Numbered from the stretch's first letter, positions 27,755-36,532 are shown. The stretch: 64,000 nt of DNA from JAVBLY01 sp031553035 (GCA_031553035.1 JAVBLY010000005.1:1-64000); one strand, 5' to 3'. A program made the numbers and translations. The notes: generated by a model from the sequence alone, not told the origin.

Positions 27755-29380
27755 ATGGAAAAAACAATAGTTATAAAAAGCAAAAATATTTTCACAGGAT
27801 TGACGAATGAACCTTTTGAGGGTGCAGTCTTTGTTGAAAAAAATAAAATCATAGATATCATCGAAACATCTAATATATCAAAATATGAAGATGGTTCCTG
27901 CCAAATCTATGATGTAGGCCAAAGACTGGTCATGCCGGGATTCATCGATGCTCATATGCATTTTTTCCAAGCGGCTGTTGCAGACAGTGAATATATCAAT
28001 ACGGATATCATCAATTCCACATCAGAAGATGACTGTATCGAGATGATGAAAGAATACCGCAAAAAGCATCCCGAACTTAAAAGGCTGGTGGGCATGGGCT
28101 GGTTCCCTGTAAACTGGCATGATGCACCATTACCTTCAAAAAAAAGTGTAGATGAGGCGTTTCCCGACATCCCTGTTTACCTTGTCAGTGCCGATGTACA
28201 TACTATATGGCTCAACTCCATGGCAATAAACGAATGCGGTATAACTACAAAGACCACTGTAAAATGCGGCGAGATCGGCAAAGATGATAAAGGTGAACTT
28301 ACCGGACTGCTTTTCGAAAAAGATGCCAATGACATTGCAATGAATCAGATATTGAATATACCAAAAGATGAACTGAAGAAAGTCTTCATGGAATTTCAGA
28401 AAAATCTGGTATCCAAGGGAATAACATCAACAAGCGATATGACAGCAAATAAATATGAAGAGATCCACTATGATCATTACCGTTTGTTCAAAGAAATGGC
28501 GGAATCAGGACAAGTCACATCAAGAGTACATGTATATACTTATCTTGAAGAACCTGATCTGTCGATCCCTCTTGGACTGCAAAAAAAGTACAACTCCGAC
28601 CTTTTCCGGATCAGCGGTCTAAAAAGTTTTGTAGACGGAGTAACCTCCACATATACAGGCCTTTTGCTGGAACCGTATACAGACAGGCCTGATACAACCG
28701 GCATAGGCACTCCCATCGTACCCAAAGAGGAACTTGAGGAATTTGTCATAAATGGAAATCGTGCCGGACTTCCTGTAAGGCTCCATTGTATAGCCGACGG
28801 ATCGGTCCGTTTGGCCCTTGATGTCTTTGAAGCTTCAAACAATGCAAATCCGGGACATGGACTAAATAATACTATTGAGCATATCGAAACCATCCACCCT
28901 GCCGACATAAAACGATTCAAGGAGCTGAAGGTCATCCCCTCACTTCAACCCCGGCACTTGATATTGGATGAAAACGAAAAAATTTCAAGATGCGGTGAAG
29001 AACGAAGCAAACTTGAATGGCCACACAGATCCATTCTGGACGCCGGCGGCGAGATGGCTCTTGGAACCGATTACCCTGTTGTTGACTACGATCCATTTGT
29101 GACCATCTATATGGCTATGACACGTTGTGATGAAAATGGAAACCCTACAGGTATCAACCCTGAGGAAAAGATAAGCTTACATGAAGCTTTGACAGCTTAC
29201 ACTAAAAATGCAGCAAAGGCATATTCCCGAGAAGACGAACTTGGTACCTTTGAACCCGGTAAGTTAGCCGATATCGTAGTCGTAGATGGAAACTTGTTCC
29301 AAATGGATCCGTCAGAGATAAAAGATGCTAGTGTTTTTATGACCATGATGAATGGGGACATAGTGTACAGAAAACAATGA
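27755..29380 (+). CDS. Amidohydrolase, YtcJ-like (Amidohydro_3)
   Basis: The protein has 541 residues from the preferred ATG; a GTG at 27746 is the longer option. It is a metal-dependent hydrolase of the YtcJ group. The HxH metal motif is in PGFIDAHMHFF, later metal or catalytic histidines in RLHCIADG and IEHIETIHP, and the final aspartate in LGTDYPVVD. The C-terminal EPGKLADIVVVDG segment closes the composite beta domain. It probably hydrolyses an amide or cyclic amide taken up by the flanking transporters. It overlaps the next gene by four bases. Confidence 0.88.
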   Translation: MEKTIVIKSKNIFTGLTNEPFEGAVFVEKNKIIDIIETSNISKYEDGSCQIYDVGQRLVMPGFIDAHMHFFQAAVADSEYINTDIINSTSEDDCIEMMKEYRKKHPELKRLVGMGWFPVNWHDAPLPSKKSVDEAFPDIPVYLVSADVHTIWLNSMAINECGITTKTTVKCGEIGKDDKGELTGLLFEKDANDIAMNQILNIPKDELKKVFMEFQKNLVSKGITSTSDMTANKYEEIHYDHYRLFKEMAESGQVTSRVHVYTYLEEPDLSIPLGLQKKYNSDLFRISGLKSFVDGVTSTYTGLLLEPYTDRPDTTGIGTPIVPKEELEEFVINGNRAGLPVRLHCIADGSVRLALDVFEASNNANPGHGLNNTIEHIETIHPADIKRFKELKVIPSLQPRHLILDENEKISRCGEERSKLEWPHRSILDAGGEMALGTDYPVVDYDPFVTIYMAMTRCDENGNPTGINPEEKISLHEALTAYTKNAAKAYSREDELGTFEPGKLADIVVVDGNLFQMDPSEIKDASVFMTMMNGDIVYRKQ

Positions 29381-30549
29381 AGAAAAACATAAACTCCAAG
29401 ATAATTGTAAGTGTGATAACCGCTGTTGTATTTTTGATATCCGGTGCCATCCCCATAACTATCGATATGGGGATGGGAGCCGGCTTAACATTAAAATCAA
29501 CTGCATCCATACTTATGTGCGGAACCGGGCTCGGAGCTATCCTAAGTATTTATCTGTCGAAAAAACTTAAAATGCCTATATTTATTGCACCATCTATAAC
29601 AGCCATTGCAGTCATGATCCCAATGTTTGAACAATTTTCTCTCGGCGAGATGGTATTTGCATATATTGTTACCGGCATCACCATATCTGTCTTCGGTATT
29701 ACCGGAATAATCGGGCTCATAGGAAAATACATCCCACTTCCCATAGTACTCGGTATGGTAGCAGGCGTATTTATGGAATATATTTTGAGACTTATCACAT
29801 CTGTCCAGGATATGCCGCTGTATGGGGTATTGGTTTTATTGCCATTTTTTTGCACTGCATTAATTACAAAAAAAATACCGCCCCAGGCGGCTTCTCTCGT
29901 TATGGCTATAATCATAACCGTCATTGTTCAGTGCAGAAATCCTGATCCTGTAGTGATCTCAGCAGAAATTTATCCGCCTGAAATTATATTGCCGGTATTC
30001 AGTCTTAAAGCAGTTATTTATGTAAGCATACCCATGATAATAATGGTAGTTGCAGATATTTATAAAGGCTATGGTGTCCTAAAAGCTAATGGATTTGAAG
30101 CTGACTTAAACACTATTACCAAGTTTTGCGGGATAGGTTCAGTAATATGCTCATTTGGTCTTGGACATAGTATATCCATGGCAGGTCCTGCTATGGCAAT
30201 TATCTCATCCAAAGATGTAGGAAACATAAATACAAGGTATCTGGCTGGCATACTTTTCAGTGCCGTTACGGTAATAGTCGTCATATTAGCCGGACCTGCA
30301 ACATCATTACTGGGTTTGATGCCCAAACCCATAGTTTATATAATATGCGGCCTTGCTATGACAGGACTTCTTACCAGTTCATTGGAGATTGCCTTCCGTT
30401 CGGGAAAACTTAAAATCGGAGCTCTAACATCATTTGCAGTTGGCCTTTCACATTTATCTCTTTTCGGCATCGGACCTGCTGTCTGGGCTATTATATTTGG
30501 GATACTTGCATCTTTATTAGTTGAAAAAAAAGAACTTCTTAAATATTGA
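29377..30549 (+). CDS. BenE-like benzoate/H+ symporter family protein
   Basis: This 390-residue membrane protein has about 11-12 helices. The paired half-repeats with LPIVLGMVAGVFMEYI and the GHSISMAGPAMAIISSKD segment match the BenE/xanthine-permease fold, in which broken helices bind an aromatic or carboxylated substrate. The start overlaps the amidohydrolase stop (ATGA), so the two are translationally coupled. With the antiporter and amidohydrolase it forms an uptake-and-hydrolysis operon under the nearby LuxR-type regulator. Whether benzoate itself is the substrate cannot be told. Confidence 0.82.
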   Translation: MKKNINSKIIVSVITAVVFLISGAIPITIDMGMGAGLTLKSTASILMCGTGLGAILSIYLSKKLKMPIFIAPSITAIAVMIPMFEQFSLGEMVFAYIVTGITISVFGITGIIGLIGKYIPLPIVLGMVAGVFMEYILRLITSVQDMPLYGVLVLLPFFCTALITKKIPPQAASLVMAIIITVIVQCRNPDPVVISAEIYPPEIILPVFSLKAVIYVSIPMIIMVVADIYKGYGVLKANGFEADLNTITKFCGIGSVICSFGLGHSISMAGPAMAIISSKDVGNINTRYLAGILFSAVTVIVVILAGPATSLLGLMPKPIVYIICGLAMTGLLTSSLEIAFRSGKLKIGALTSFAVGLSHLSLFGIGPAVWAIIFGILASLLVEKKELLKY

Positions 30550-30698
30550 ACAAGTGTTAAGACATATTAAGAAGAAAAGGAAGTAAAAGAAAGAAGTATC
30601 AAAATAATGTTTATAATTCTAAATATTATATAGATAATCAGCTTCTAAACAAACAGCAATCATAAGTTCATCTGACGCGACCTTTAAATCTGGATACG
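30550..30698. other. AT-rich gap after the BenE-type gene
   Basis: I see no gene or clear terminator in these 149 bp. The stretch is A-rich immediately after the stop codon, then turns into the damaged end of the tRNA-associated repeat array, where the acceptor-like sequence is lost. Confidence 0.5.
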
Positions 30699-31246
30699 AG
30701 GATGCCACAGATGCTCCGCATCTGCCGTCCTGCGCCTGTGCAACAGGCTTGAACCTTGTCACGGTCAACAATCAACGATTGTTGACTGGTCGCGACAAGC
30801 CCTTTCGGGTTCAAATCCTCTCTTCAACAAGTAACGGAGGCAAGTGTGTTCACACACTTACCTCCGTTTATGGCGGATGGGAGAGGATGCCACAGATGCC
30901 CCGCATCTGCCGTCCTGCGCCTCTTCTTTCAGTCGGCTTGAACCACTCCCTGGCGGACAGTTCACAGAACTGTCCGCCATACAGGTCGTGCCCTTTCGGG
31001 TTCAAATCCTCTTTTCAACAAGTAACGGAGGCAAGTGTGTGAACACACTTACCTCCGTTTATGGCGGATGGGAGAGGATGCTACAGATGCTCCGCATCTG
31101 CCGTCCTGCGCCTGTGCAACAGGCTTGAACCTTGTCACGGTCAACAATCAACGATTGTTGACTGGTCGCGACAAGCCCTTTCGGGTCCAAATCCTCTCTT
31201 CAACAAGTAACGGAGGCAAGTGTGTTCACACACTTACCTCCGTTAA
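30699..31246 (-). repeat. Three tandem tRNA-Ser-associated structured units
   Basis: Three units lie at 30699-30870 (distal end damaged), 30871-31061 and 31062-31246. On the minus strand, downstream of tRNA-Ser, each has this order: terminator-like stem (AACGGAGG..CCTCCGTT); an inverted T-arm copy (GAGAGGATTTGAACC, one base changed in unit 3 nearest the tRNA); a CCCGAAAGGG mini-hairpin; a unit-specific hairpin; GGTTCAA; a constant GCAGGACGGCAGAT block with a hairpin; and ATCCTCTCCCATCCGCCA, a copy of the tRNA's 3' end. The outer units carry GTCAACAATC/GATTGTTGAC. The middle unit instead has a perfect 13-bp stem at 30951-30963/30967-30979. No protein is encoded. Origin and function are unknown. 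Confidence 0.85.
31209..31244 (-). terminator. Hairpin downstream of tRNA-Ser(CGA)
   Basis: AACGGAGG and AAGTGTG (31209-31224) pair with CACACTT and CCTCCGTT (31229-31244) around a 4-nt loop with one mismatch. It begins two bases after the tRNA CCA on the minus strand. The following bases are only weakly T-rich, so termination may be incomplete and could allow read-through into the repeat units. Confidence 0.6.
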
Positions 31247-31334
31247 TGGCGGATGGGAGAGGATTTGAACCCCCGGTACATTGCTGCACAATAGATTTCG
31301 AATCTATCACCTTAAGCCACTCGGACACCCATCC
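31247..31334 (-). tRNA. tRNA-Ser (anticodon CGA)
   Basis: The minus strand folds into a tRNA. The acceptor GGATGGG pairs with CCCATCC, then discriminator G and an encoded CCA. The D-arm follows GTCCGAGTGGCTTAAGG, the anticodon stem ATAGA/TCTAT holds the loop TTCGAAA (anticodon CGA), there is a long class II variable arm, and the T-arm contains GGTTCAAATCC. The class II arm and CGA anticodon identify serine (UCG codon). Confidence 0.96.
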
Positions 31335-31453
31335 ATGTTTAATATTTATTCAATTTCAATCTTTCTTATCTTAGCACATATTTCAACTTTTCTAAAGCAT
31401 AAATCATCAAAAATCGCAACAATGTGTAGCGAGAATTACCAATATTCGGTGAC

Positions 31454-32722
31454 CTACTTGCTGCCAAATCCGGAATGCTCACGAAAGTTCACAATATAAC
31501 AAACAAGCGCTACAACAAGCAGTGCGTCCAGCATGATCCATCCAATCATGTAACTGCCGGTAAGATCGAAGATCAATCCCATCAGGAACGGAAACAGCAT
31601 ATTTCCTATTCCGTTGAATACTATTGTTGCACCGAGTATTCGTGTGAAGTCAGGATTGCCGAATAGGTACGATATGAGTATAGGTGTTGCCACTGTTGCG
31701 GTGGACATGCCTACACCTCCGATTGCCAGGATGATTATATAATACATTGGAGATATTTGAAGTAGCGGAAGTGATGCGATTGCCAGAATAAACAGAACAT
31801 AGCCAAGCAGTGTCCCCTTTTCTGCTCCCAGCTTATCAAGGATCACACCCATTGCTATCTTTGATAAAGCCAGCATCAGAAGAAAGACACTGATCATAAA
31901 AGAAGCTCTTGCCGGACTTATACCAACGTCTATCATATACGGTACAGAGTGCATCATGGTGCTGGATCCGGTTCCGCATGATATCAAAATTCCCACTACA
32001 AACAGGATGAATTTTTTCGATCTTACGGCATCTTTATAGCTCATACCATCGGTAGAATCTGCAACTTCGCCGGGATCAATCGGATAACTTTCAGAAACTT
32101 CAATTTCCATATATTCAGCCTTATCGATAGGTTCCTTCGGTACCTTCACAAGCCAGACTATTATAAGTCCTCCGAAAAAGTAGATGACGGCCATAGTTAC
32201 AAACCCCATTCTCCAACCGAAAGTCCCCACCACATAATTGAAGAAAGGATTAAACACCATACCTCCGATACCTGTACCTGCAAAAGCAATACTTGTTGCG
32301 ATGGCTTTTTTATTGGAGAAAGCCTCATTGATCATGACAGATACAGGCAGGGTATGAAGTCCGGTATAGACCAGTCCCATTATGAGAGTACATACATAAA
32401 ATTGCCACAGTTGATTAGTAAATGAAATACAAAGTGTCATCACTGCCAGAACAGATGTAGTTATTGCCATACATGCTCTTGGGCTGTATCTGTCGATGAA
32501 TTTAGCAACCGAGGTCGCCGAGAAAATGACGGCACCCCAGATTATGGAAAAAGCCAGTGATATGCTGCCTACGCTGTAGCCCATATCATCGTGGATCGGC
32601 AAAATGAACTGCCCCACCGAGTTGATGAGGATCCCTGTCGACAGACTTAATGCAATAAAGCCGGCAACAACCAGCTTCATCTTGTATGCTTTATTATGTT
32701 TTACGGCTTTCGATACGGTCAC
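31454..32722 (-). CDS. MFS transporter (OFA/monocarboxylate-like)
   Basis: This is a 422-residue major facilitator with 12 predicted helices and a central hydrophilic loop (about 195-225) between the six-helix halves. The segment SVGQFILPIHDDMGYSVGSIS after helix 1 resembles OFA-type carriers, and the first cytoplasmic loop has KFIDRYSPR, a variant of the MFS loop motif. The substrate is unknown and may be an organic acid. Its start overlaps the stop of the thioesterase gene by four bases, so the two are co-expressed. Confidence 0.85.
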   Translation of the reverse strand: MTVSKAVKHNKAYKMKLVVAGFIALSLSTGILINSVGQFILPIHDDMGYSVGSISLAFSIIWGAVIFSATSVAKFIDRYSPRACMAITTSVLAVMTLCISFTNQLWQFYVCTLIMGLVYTGLHTLPVSVMINEAFSNKKAIATSIAFAGTGIGGMVFNPFFNYVVGTFGWRMGFVTMAVIYFFGGLIIVWLVKVPKEPIDKAEYMEIEVSESYPIDPGEVADSTDGMSYKDAVRSKKFILFVVGILISCGTGSSTMMHSVPYMIDVGISPARASFMISVFLLMLALSKIAMGVILDKLGAEKGTLLGYVLFILAIASLPLLQISPMYYIIILAIGGVGMSTATVATPILISYLFGNPDFTRILGATIVFNGIGNMLFPFLMGLIFDLTGSYMIGWIMLDALLVVALVCYIVNFREHSGFGSK

Positions 32723-33195
32723 TTATTTTGTCTCTTTCTGAATTTTGCGCGCCTTTCCATAACGTCATTATAGATACGGACTTCTTCGTTAGTTTCAGGA
32801 ATTATCCCCGGAACTTTCTTCGGTTTTCCGTTTTCATCCAGGGAAACCATAGTGAAGAAAGCTGTAAGCGCCCTGAACTTAGGATCATGTGATCTCAAAT
32901 GCTCCACATCCACTGTAACAACTACCTCTACGGAAGTATTTCCAACATATGCGATCTTCCCCGTACAGGTCACGAATGCTCCGATATTGATAGGCTCCAT
33001 GAACTCAAGCTCGTCTACTCTTGCAGTAACTGTGTTTTCTTTTGTAAACTGGATCACTGTCGCACCCGCAACGTTATCCATCAGTTTCATTATCTCTCCG
33101 CCATGGACATTGCCGGCCAGATTTGCCTGATTTGGCTGCATGACCACGGCCATGGTCAGCTCTAATTCTCTGTTTATGCCGTCTTCACATTTCAT
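32719..33195 (-). CDS. Acyl-CoA thioesterase (hotdog fold)
   Basis: This 158-residue protein is of the YciA/ACOT type and hydrolyses acyl-CoA thioesters. The N-terminal strand MAVVMQPNQANLAGNVHGGEIMKLMD contains the helix-start motif with catalytic-region asparagine and HGG, followed by VTARVDELEFMEPI and the core strands. It is encoded between a nitroreductase and an MFS carrier with minimal spacing, which suggests release of a free acid that the carrier might export. Confidence 0.9.
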   Translation of the reverse strand: MKCEDGINRELELTMAVVMQPNQANLAGNVHGGEIMKLMDNVAGATVIQFTKENTVTARVDELEFMEPINIGAFVTCTGKIAYVGNTSVEVVVTVDVEHLRSHDPKFRALTAFFTMVSLDENGKPKKVPGIIPETNEEVRIYNDVMERRAKFRKRQNK

Positions 33196-33197
33196 AT

Positions 33198-33878
33198 CTA
33201 ATCATTCCACTCCCAAACACCTTCTCCGGCTCCGATTTCAAAATGTCTCTTTACTATTCCCAGATCAAGTTTACTGAAAAAAGCTCTCTCGGCTTTTGCC
33301 GTTACAGTATTTCCATCAAGATATATATGAAACTTCTGCTGATTCATTGCAGTCGGAGCAAGCATTGCTGCTTCCATCCCGCTTTTAAACCACTCCGGTG
33401 TGTCTCCCTTGACAGTGCATAATTTACTCATGGGCTTGGAATTATGAGGGTGCCCGGCATTTGCGTAATGTCCTACGGATACAGTACAGACAAGTTTTTC
33501 TCCGGAATTGACTTTTATCGTACTTTTTCTCTTACTGAAAGACATGCCTACCCAGCATGTGCCAAGACCCATCTCGGCTGCTTTAAGCACGACCAGTTCG
33601 CCGTAATAGCCGATTTTCTTTTCCAGATCTTGTGAATCCTTCCCAACCATGGCTATGTAATTTTTGACGTTTTCGAATTTTCCGTATCTTGAACGCATGC
33701 AGTTGAATGCTTCAGGTTCGTCAATAATGAGCTGGATATTAAGATCTCCTTCTCTGTTGCACTCAGCGATAAGACTATTAAGTGTTGCAACTTTTTCTTT
33801 GTCAATTGGCGCATCGCTGTACTGCCTGACTGCATGACGAAATTTCATCGCTTCTTTAATTTTTCCTTGATCACTCAT
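33198..33878 (-). CDS. Nitroreductase family protein (TM1586-type)
   Basis: This 226-residue flavoprotein has the FMN-binding arginine pair in KFRHAVRQYSDAPID near the N-terminus, the central GELVVLKAAEMGLGTCWVGMS segment, and C-terminal LAPTAMNQQKFHIYL. The two-lobe arrangement fits the TM1586-like branch, which fuses two half-size nitroreductase modules. It likely reduces a nitro or quinone-like compound with NAD(P)H. It leads a tight run with the thioesterase and MFS genes. Confidence 0.88.
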   Translation of the reverse strand: MSDQGKIKEAMKFRHAVRQYSDAPIDKEKVATLNSLIAECNREGDLNIQLIIDEPEAFNCMRSRYGKFENVKNYIAMVGKDSQDLEKKIGYYGELVVLKAAEMGLGTCWVGMSFSKRKSTIKVNSGEKLVCTVSVGHYANAGHPHNSKPMSKLCTVKGDTPEWFKSGMEAAMLAPTAMNQQKFHIYLDGNTVTAKAERAFFSKLDLGIVKRHFEIGAGEGVWEWND

Positions 33879-33920
33879 TGTTTTCTTGTTCCTTTCTTAT
33901 TACCTATTTATTATAAATGC

Positions 33921-34916
33921 CTATTTATACGCATCGCTGTCTAAACTTGCTCCGGCGGGAACCACCAGATTTACAGACTTTTCATGCATCGTGAACTTCA
34001 CGGGGCCAACTTCAACAGTCTCACCGTCGATGGCCATGATCACTTTTCCCTCAGGTCTAAGAACCACCTCATTATTTGTATGATGGCTGTATATATCTTT
34101 GAGTCTGGGTTCGTCAGTGTGCGTTCCGTCATGATAACTCTTGACAAGAGACAGAAAAAATCTTCTCGTCACCTTTTTCACCAGTGAAATGTCCATAACC
34201 CCGTCGAATATCTTCGCCTGGGGAGTTCCGTCAAAACCTCCTCCGCTGAACCTGCCGTTTGCAATCCCGATCAGTGTATATTCACCGCTGATCTTACTTC
34301 CATCGCTCAGATCCATTTTTATTCCGATGGGTTTAAGTCTGACCAAAACATCCAAAACTCCCGAAATATACGCCATTGTTCCATTGATAAAAGGCTTTCT
34401 CTTGTACTCCGCCGCCTTGGCAACAGCCTGGGCATCGAAGCCGATATTGAACATATTGAGGGCAAAACCCAACGTTGACTTGTTATTCTCTTCGTATCTC
34501 GTCTTGTCTTCTTCCGTAAGATCCAGAAACTCATATCCTAGAGCATCGATTTTCATCGTCGTTCCATGGAGCTGAGCAGGAATGTCCCTGAAATGTTTCC
34601 AGTCCATAAAATTCCTGACAAAGTCGTTTCCCGTTCCGGAAGGCACCACAGCAAGCTCGGCATTATCAAATCCCATGAGCCCATTCAGAACTTCATTGAG
34701 AGTACCGTCTCCTCCACATGAATAAAACCTCACAGGTTTTCCGTCAGCCTCATTGCAGCGATTTTTCGTAAAATTTCTGGCATCGCCCAAGCTTACAGTT
34801 CTGTGAATCTCATAATCGATTTCTTCTTTTTTGCATGCTTCTATGATTCTGGGGTGGATCTCCTTAGCAACCTTACCGTTACCGGCAGCCGGGTTAAGGA
34901 TGAATACATGTTTCAT
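33921..34916 (-). CDS. Diacylglycerol/lipid kinase family protein
   Basis: This 331-residue lipid kinase is of the DgkB/YegS family. The N-terminal domain has FILNPAAGNGK, the GGDGTLNEVLNGL nucleotide loop and VVPSGTGNDFVR. A beta-rich C-terminal domain with MAIDGETVEVGPVKFTM follows. DgkB recycles diacylglycerol into phospholipid synthesis; other members have undefined lipid substrates. It lies 42 bp upstream of the nitroreductase gene on the same strand. Confidence 0.92.
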   Translation of the reverse strand: MKHVFILNPAAGNGKVAKEIHPRIIEACKKEEIDYEIHRTVSLGDARNFTKNRCNEADGKPVRFYSCGGDGTLNEVLNGLMGFDNAELAVVPSGTGNDFVRNFMDWKHFRDIPAQLHGTTMKIDALGYEFLDLTEEDKTRYEENNKSTLGFALNMFNIGFDAQAVAKAAEYKRKPFINGTMAYISGVLDVLVRLKPIGIKMDLSDGSKISGEYTLIGIANGRFSGGGFDGTPQAKIFDGVMDISLVKKVTRRFFLSLVKSYHDGTHTDEPRLKDIYSHHTNNEVVLRPEGKVIMAIDGETVEVGPVKFTMHEKSVNLVVPAGASLDSDAYK

Positions 34917-35042
34917 ATAGCGCCCTCACTTTGAATCCAACATTCAACAATTATATACTATCTTACTGACTATTACCATATTTACATGATATAATTATCA
35001 CTAAGTCTTAGTATACCCAAATAGTATTTTACACAAACAACA

Positions 35043-35076
35043 AGGAGGTGCGGAGCTCCGGCTCCGAAATAATTTA
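35043..35076 (+). promoter_or_regulatory. Ribosome binding site separated from its start codon by a hairpin
   Basis: AGGAGG at 35043-35048 is 27 nt from the ATG at 35076, which is too far for direct use. Between them CGGAGC (35051-35056) and GCTCCG (35061-35066) form a perfect 6-bp stem with a TCCG loop. Looping this out leaves about 11 nt. An in-frame TAA at 35070-35072 excludes an upstream start. The folded spacer may make initiation sensitive to temperature or a bound factor. Confidence 0.6.
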
Positions 35077-36185
35077 TGGACAATAGAATTACAATACTTG
35101 CTCAAAATCTGGTAGGCTACTCATGCAGCGTACAAAAAGGTGAAAAGGTCCTCGTATCATACGAAGGCGACACCACAAAACCCCTGGTCAAACAGATAAT
35201 CAAGGAAATATACAGAAAAGGAGCATTCCCCTATGTGGAGATCCGTGACTCCTCCGTTCTTCGTGAGGTCATGCTGGGCGCAGAAGAGGATCAGATAGAA
35301 TTCATGAAGGAATATCAGCTCAAGCAGATGGAAGGAATGGATGCGTTCATCGCAATCCGCGCCGGCGACAATTCAGCCGAACTTTCAGATGTTCCATCCG
35401 AAAAGCTCAATTTATACAGCAAGGTCCTCCGTCCCGTACAGGATTACCGGGTCAACAACACGAAGTGGGTGGTCCTTAGATATCCCAACAACAGTATGGC
35501 TCAGCTTGCAAACACAAGCGTGGAAACTTTTGAAGATTTTTACTTCGATGTATGCAACCTTGACTATGGGAAGATGTCTGTTGCTATGGATTCCCTCGTC
35601 GCCTTTATGAACAAGACTGATAAGGTAAGGCTGACAGGTCCCGGAACTGATCTCACATTCAGCATACGCGACATCCCTGCAATCAAATGCTCCGGTGAGA
35701 GAAACATTCCAGACGGTGAAGTGTATACCGCACCTGTTCGCGATTCCATGAACGGCCGCATTTCATACAATACTGCCTCCGAGGAACAGGGCTTCACTTA
35801 TGAGAATATTGTCTTCGATATAAAGGATGGTAAAATTATAGATGCAACAGCCAACGATACTAAGAGGATCAACGAGCTTCTGGATACCGACGAAAGCGCC
35901 AGATACTTCGGTGAATTCGCCATCGGCGTCAACCCATACATCCTTCATCCGATGAAAGATACATTATTTGATGAAAAAATATGCGGCAGCTTCCACCTCA
36001 CTCCCGGCGCCAGCTATGAGGATGCTTTCAACGGTAACAAGAGTGCAGTCCACTGGGATTTGGTTATGATCCAGCGTGAGGATTACGGCGGCGGAGAAAT
36101 GTACTTTGACGATGTTCTGATAAGAAAAGACGGGCTGTTTGTCATCGATGAGCTTATATGCCTTAATCCTGAGAATCTTAAATAA
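35076..36185 (+). CDS. Aminopeptidase, M29 family (thermophilic aminopeptidase-like)
   Basis: This 369-residue metallo-exopeptidase removes N-terminal residues from peptides. The family fingerprint is complete: GPGTDLTFSIRD, SGERNIPDGEVYTAPV with a metal-binding glutamate, GEFAIGVNPY, and the C-terminal HWDLV segment followed by YFDDVLIRKDG. Bacillus AmpS and AmpT are members with similar length (about 410 residues). It has an unusual structured ribosome binding region. Its stop codon directly abuts an IS-derived element at 36186. Confidence 0.92.
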   Translation: MDNRITILAQNLVGYSCSVQKGEKVLVSYEGDTTKPLVKQIIKEIYRKGAFPYVEIRDSSVLREVMLGAEEDQIEFMKEYQLKQMEGMDAFIAIRAGDNSAELSDVPSEKLNLYSKVLRPVQDYRVNNTKWVVLRYPNNSMAQLANTSVETFEDFYFDVCNLDYGKMSVAMDSLVAFMNKTDKVRLTGPGTDLTFSIRDIPAIKCSGERNIPDGEVYTAPVRDSMNGRISYNTASEEQGFTYENIVFDIKDGKIIDATANDTKRINELLDTDESARYFGEFAIGVNPYILHPMKDTLFDEKICGSFHLTPGASYEDAFNGNKSAVHWDLVMIQREDYGGGEMYFDDVLIRKDGLFVIDELICLNPENLK

Positions 36186-36482
36186 GGGGCTGTATCAAAA
36201 TGTAAATAGTTGAGAAAGCCCTTATTTCAGCCTTTTGCTGCAACGGATATGATACTTCTGATAAAGAAAAAATGTTTCTACAAAAAATTGACCCAAAATT
36301 TGGTCCAAAATCGGGGTTATGCGAACTTTTTCACAGCTCGGTTAAGGGAATTATACATCAATGCACAATAATAGACTCAAACCTCTGATTTGGAGACATG
36401 CAATAGGACACAACCCCGATTTTGGACCATATAACGCCTCCAAAAGTTGCACTTTTACTAAGCATCATTTTGAGATAGCCAC
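36186..36482 (+). mobile_element. MITE-like deletion derivative of an insertion sequence (copy A)
   Basis: It begins one base after the aminopeptidase stop with GGGGCTGTATCAAAATG. It ends near 36482 with the imperfect inverted copy of that terminus, CATTTTGAGATAGCC. The interior encodes, on the plus strand, a fragment with ALISAF, NGYDTSDKEKMFLQKID and GPKSGLCELFHSSVK. The same DNA recurs at 44929-45197. The termini resemble those of IS1182-like elements, but this family call is tentative. There is no intact transposase, so movement would need one in trans. Confidence 0.75.
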
Positions 36483-36532
36483 TTTTGTCATATGTGTCAA
36501 TTACGTGGATATCCCCTTACCGGGACCAAAGC

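Noticed and set aside
30699..31246. CRISPR array
   Set aside because: The repeats are about 185-191 bp, highly structured and tied to tRNA sequence, with no short repeat-spacer pattern and no cas gene.
30699..31246. Integron attC cassette array
   Set aside because: The GTTCAA and TTGAACC arms do not follow the GTTRRRY/RYYYAAC core pattern, and no integrase or cassette genes are present.
30844..31268. Overlapping open frames of 77-97 codons within the tRNA-Ser units
   Set aside because: They arise because the repeated DNA lacks stops in one frame. They have no ribosome binding site and merely translate tRNA-like and hairpin sequence.
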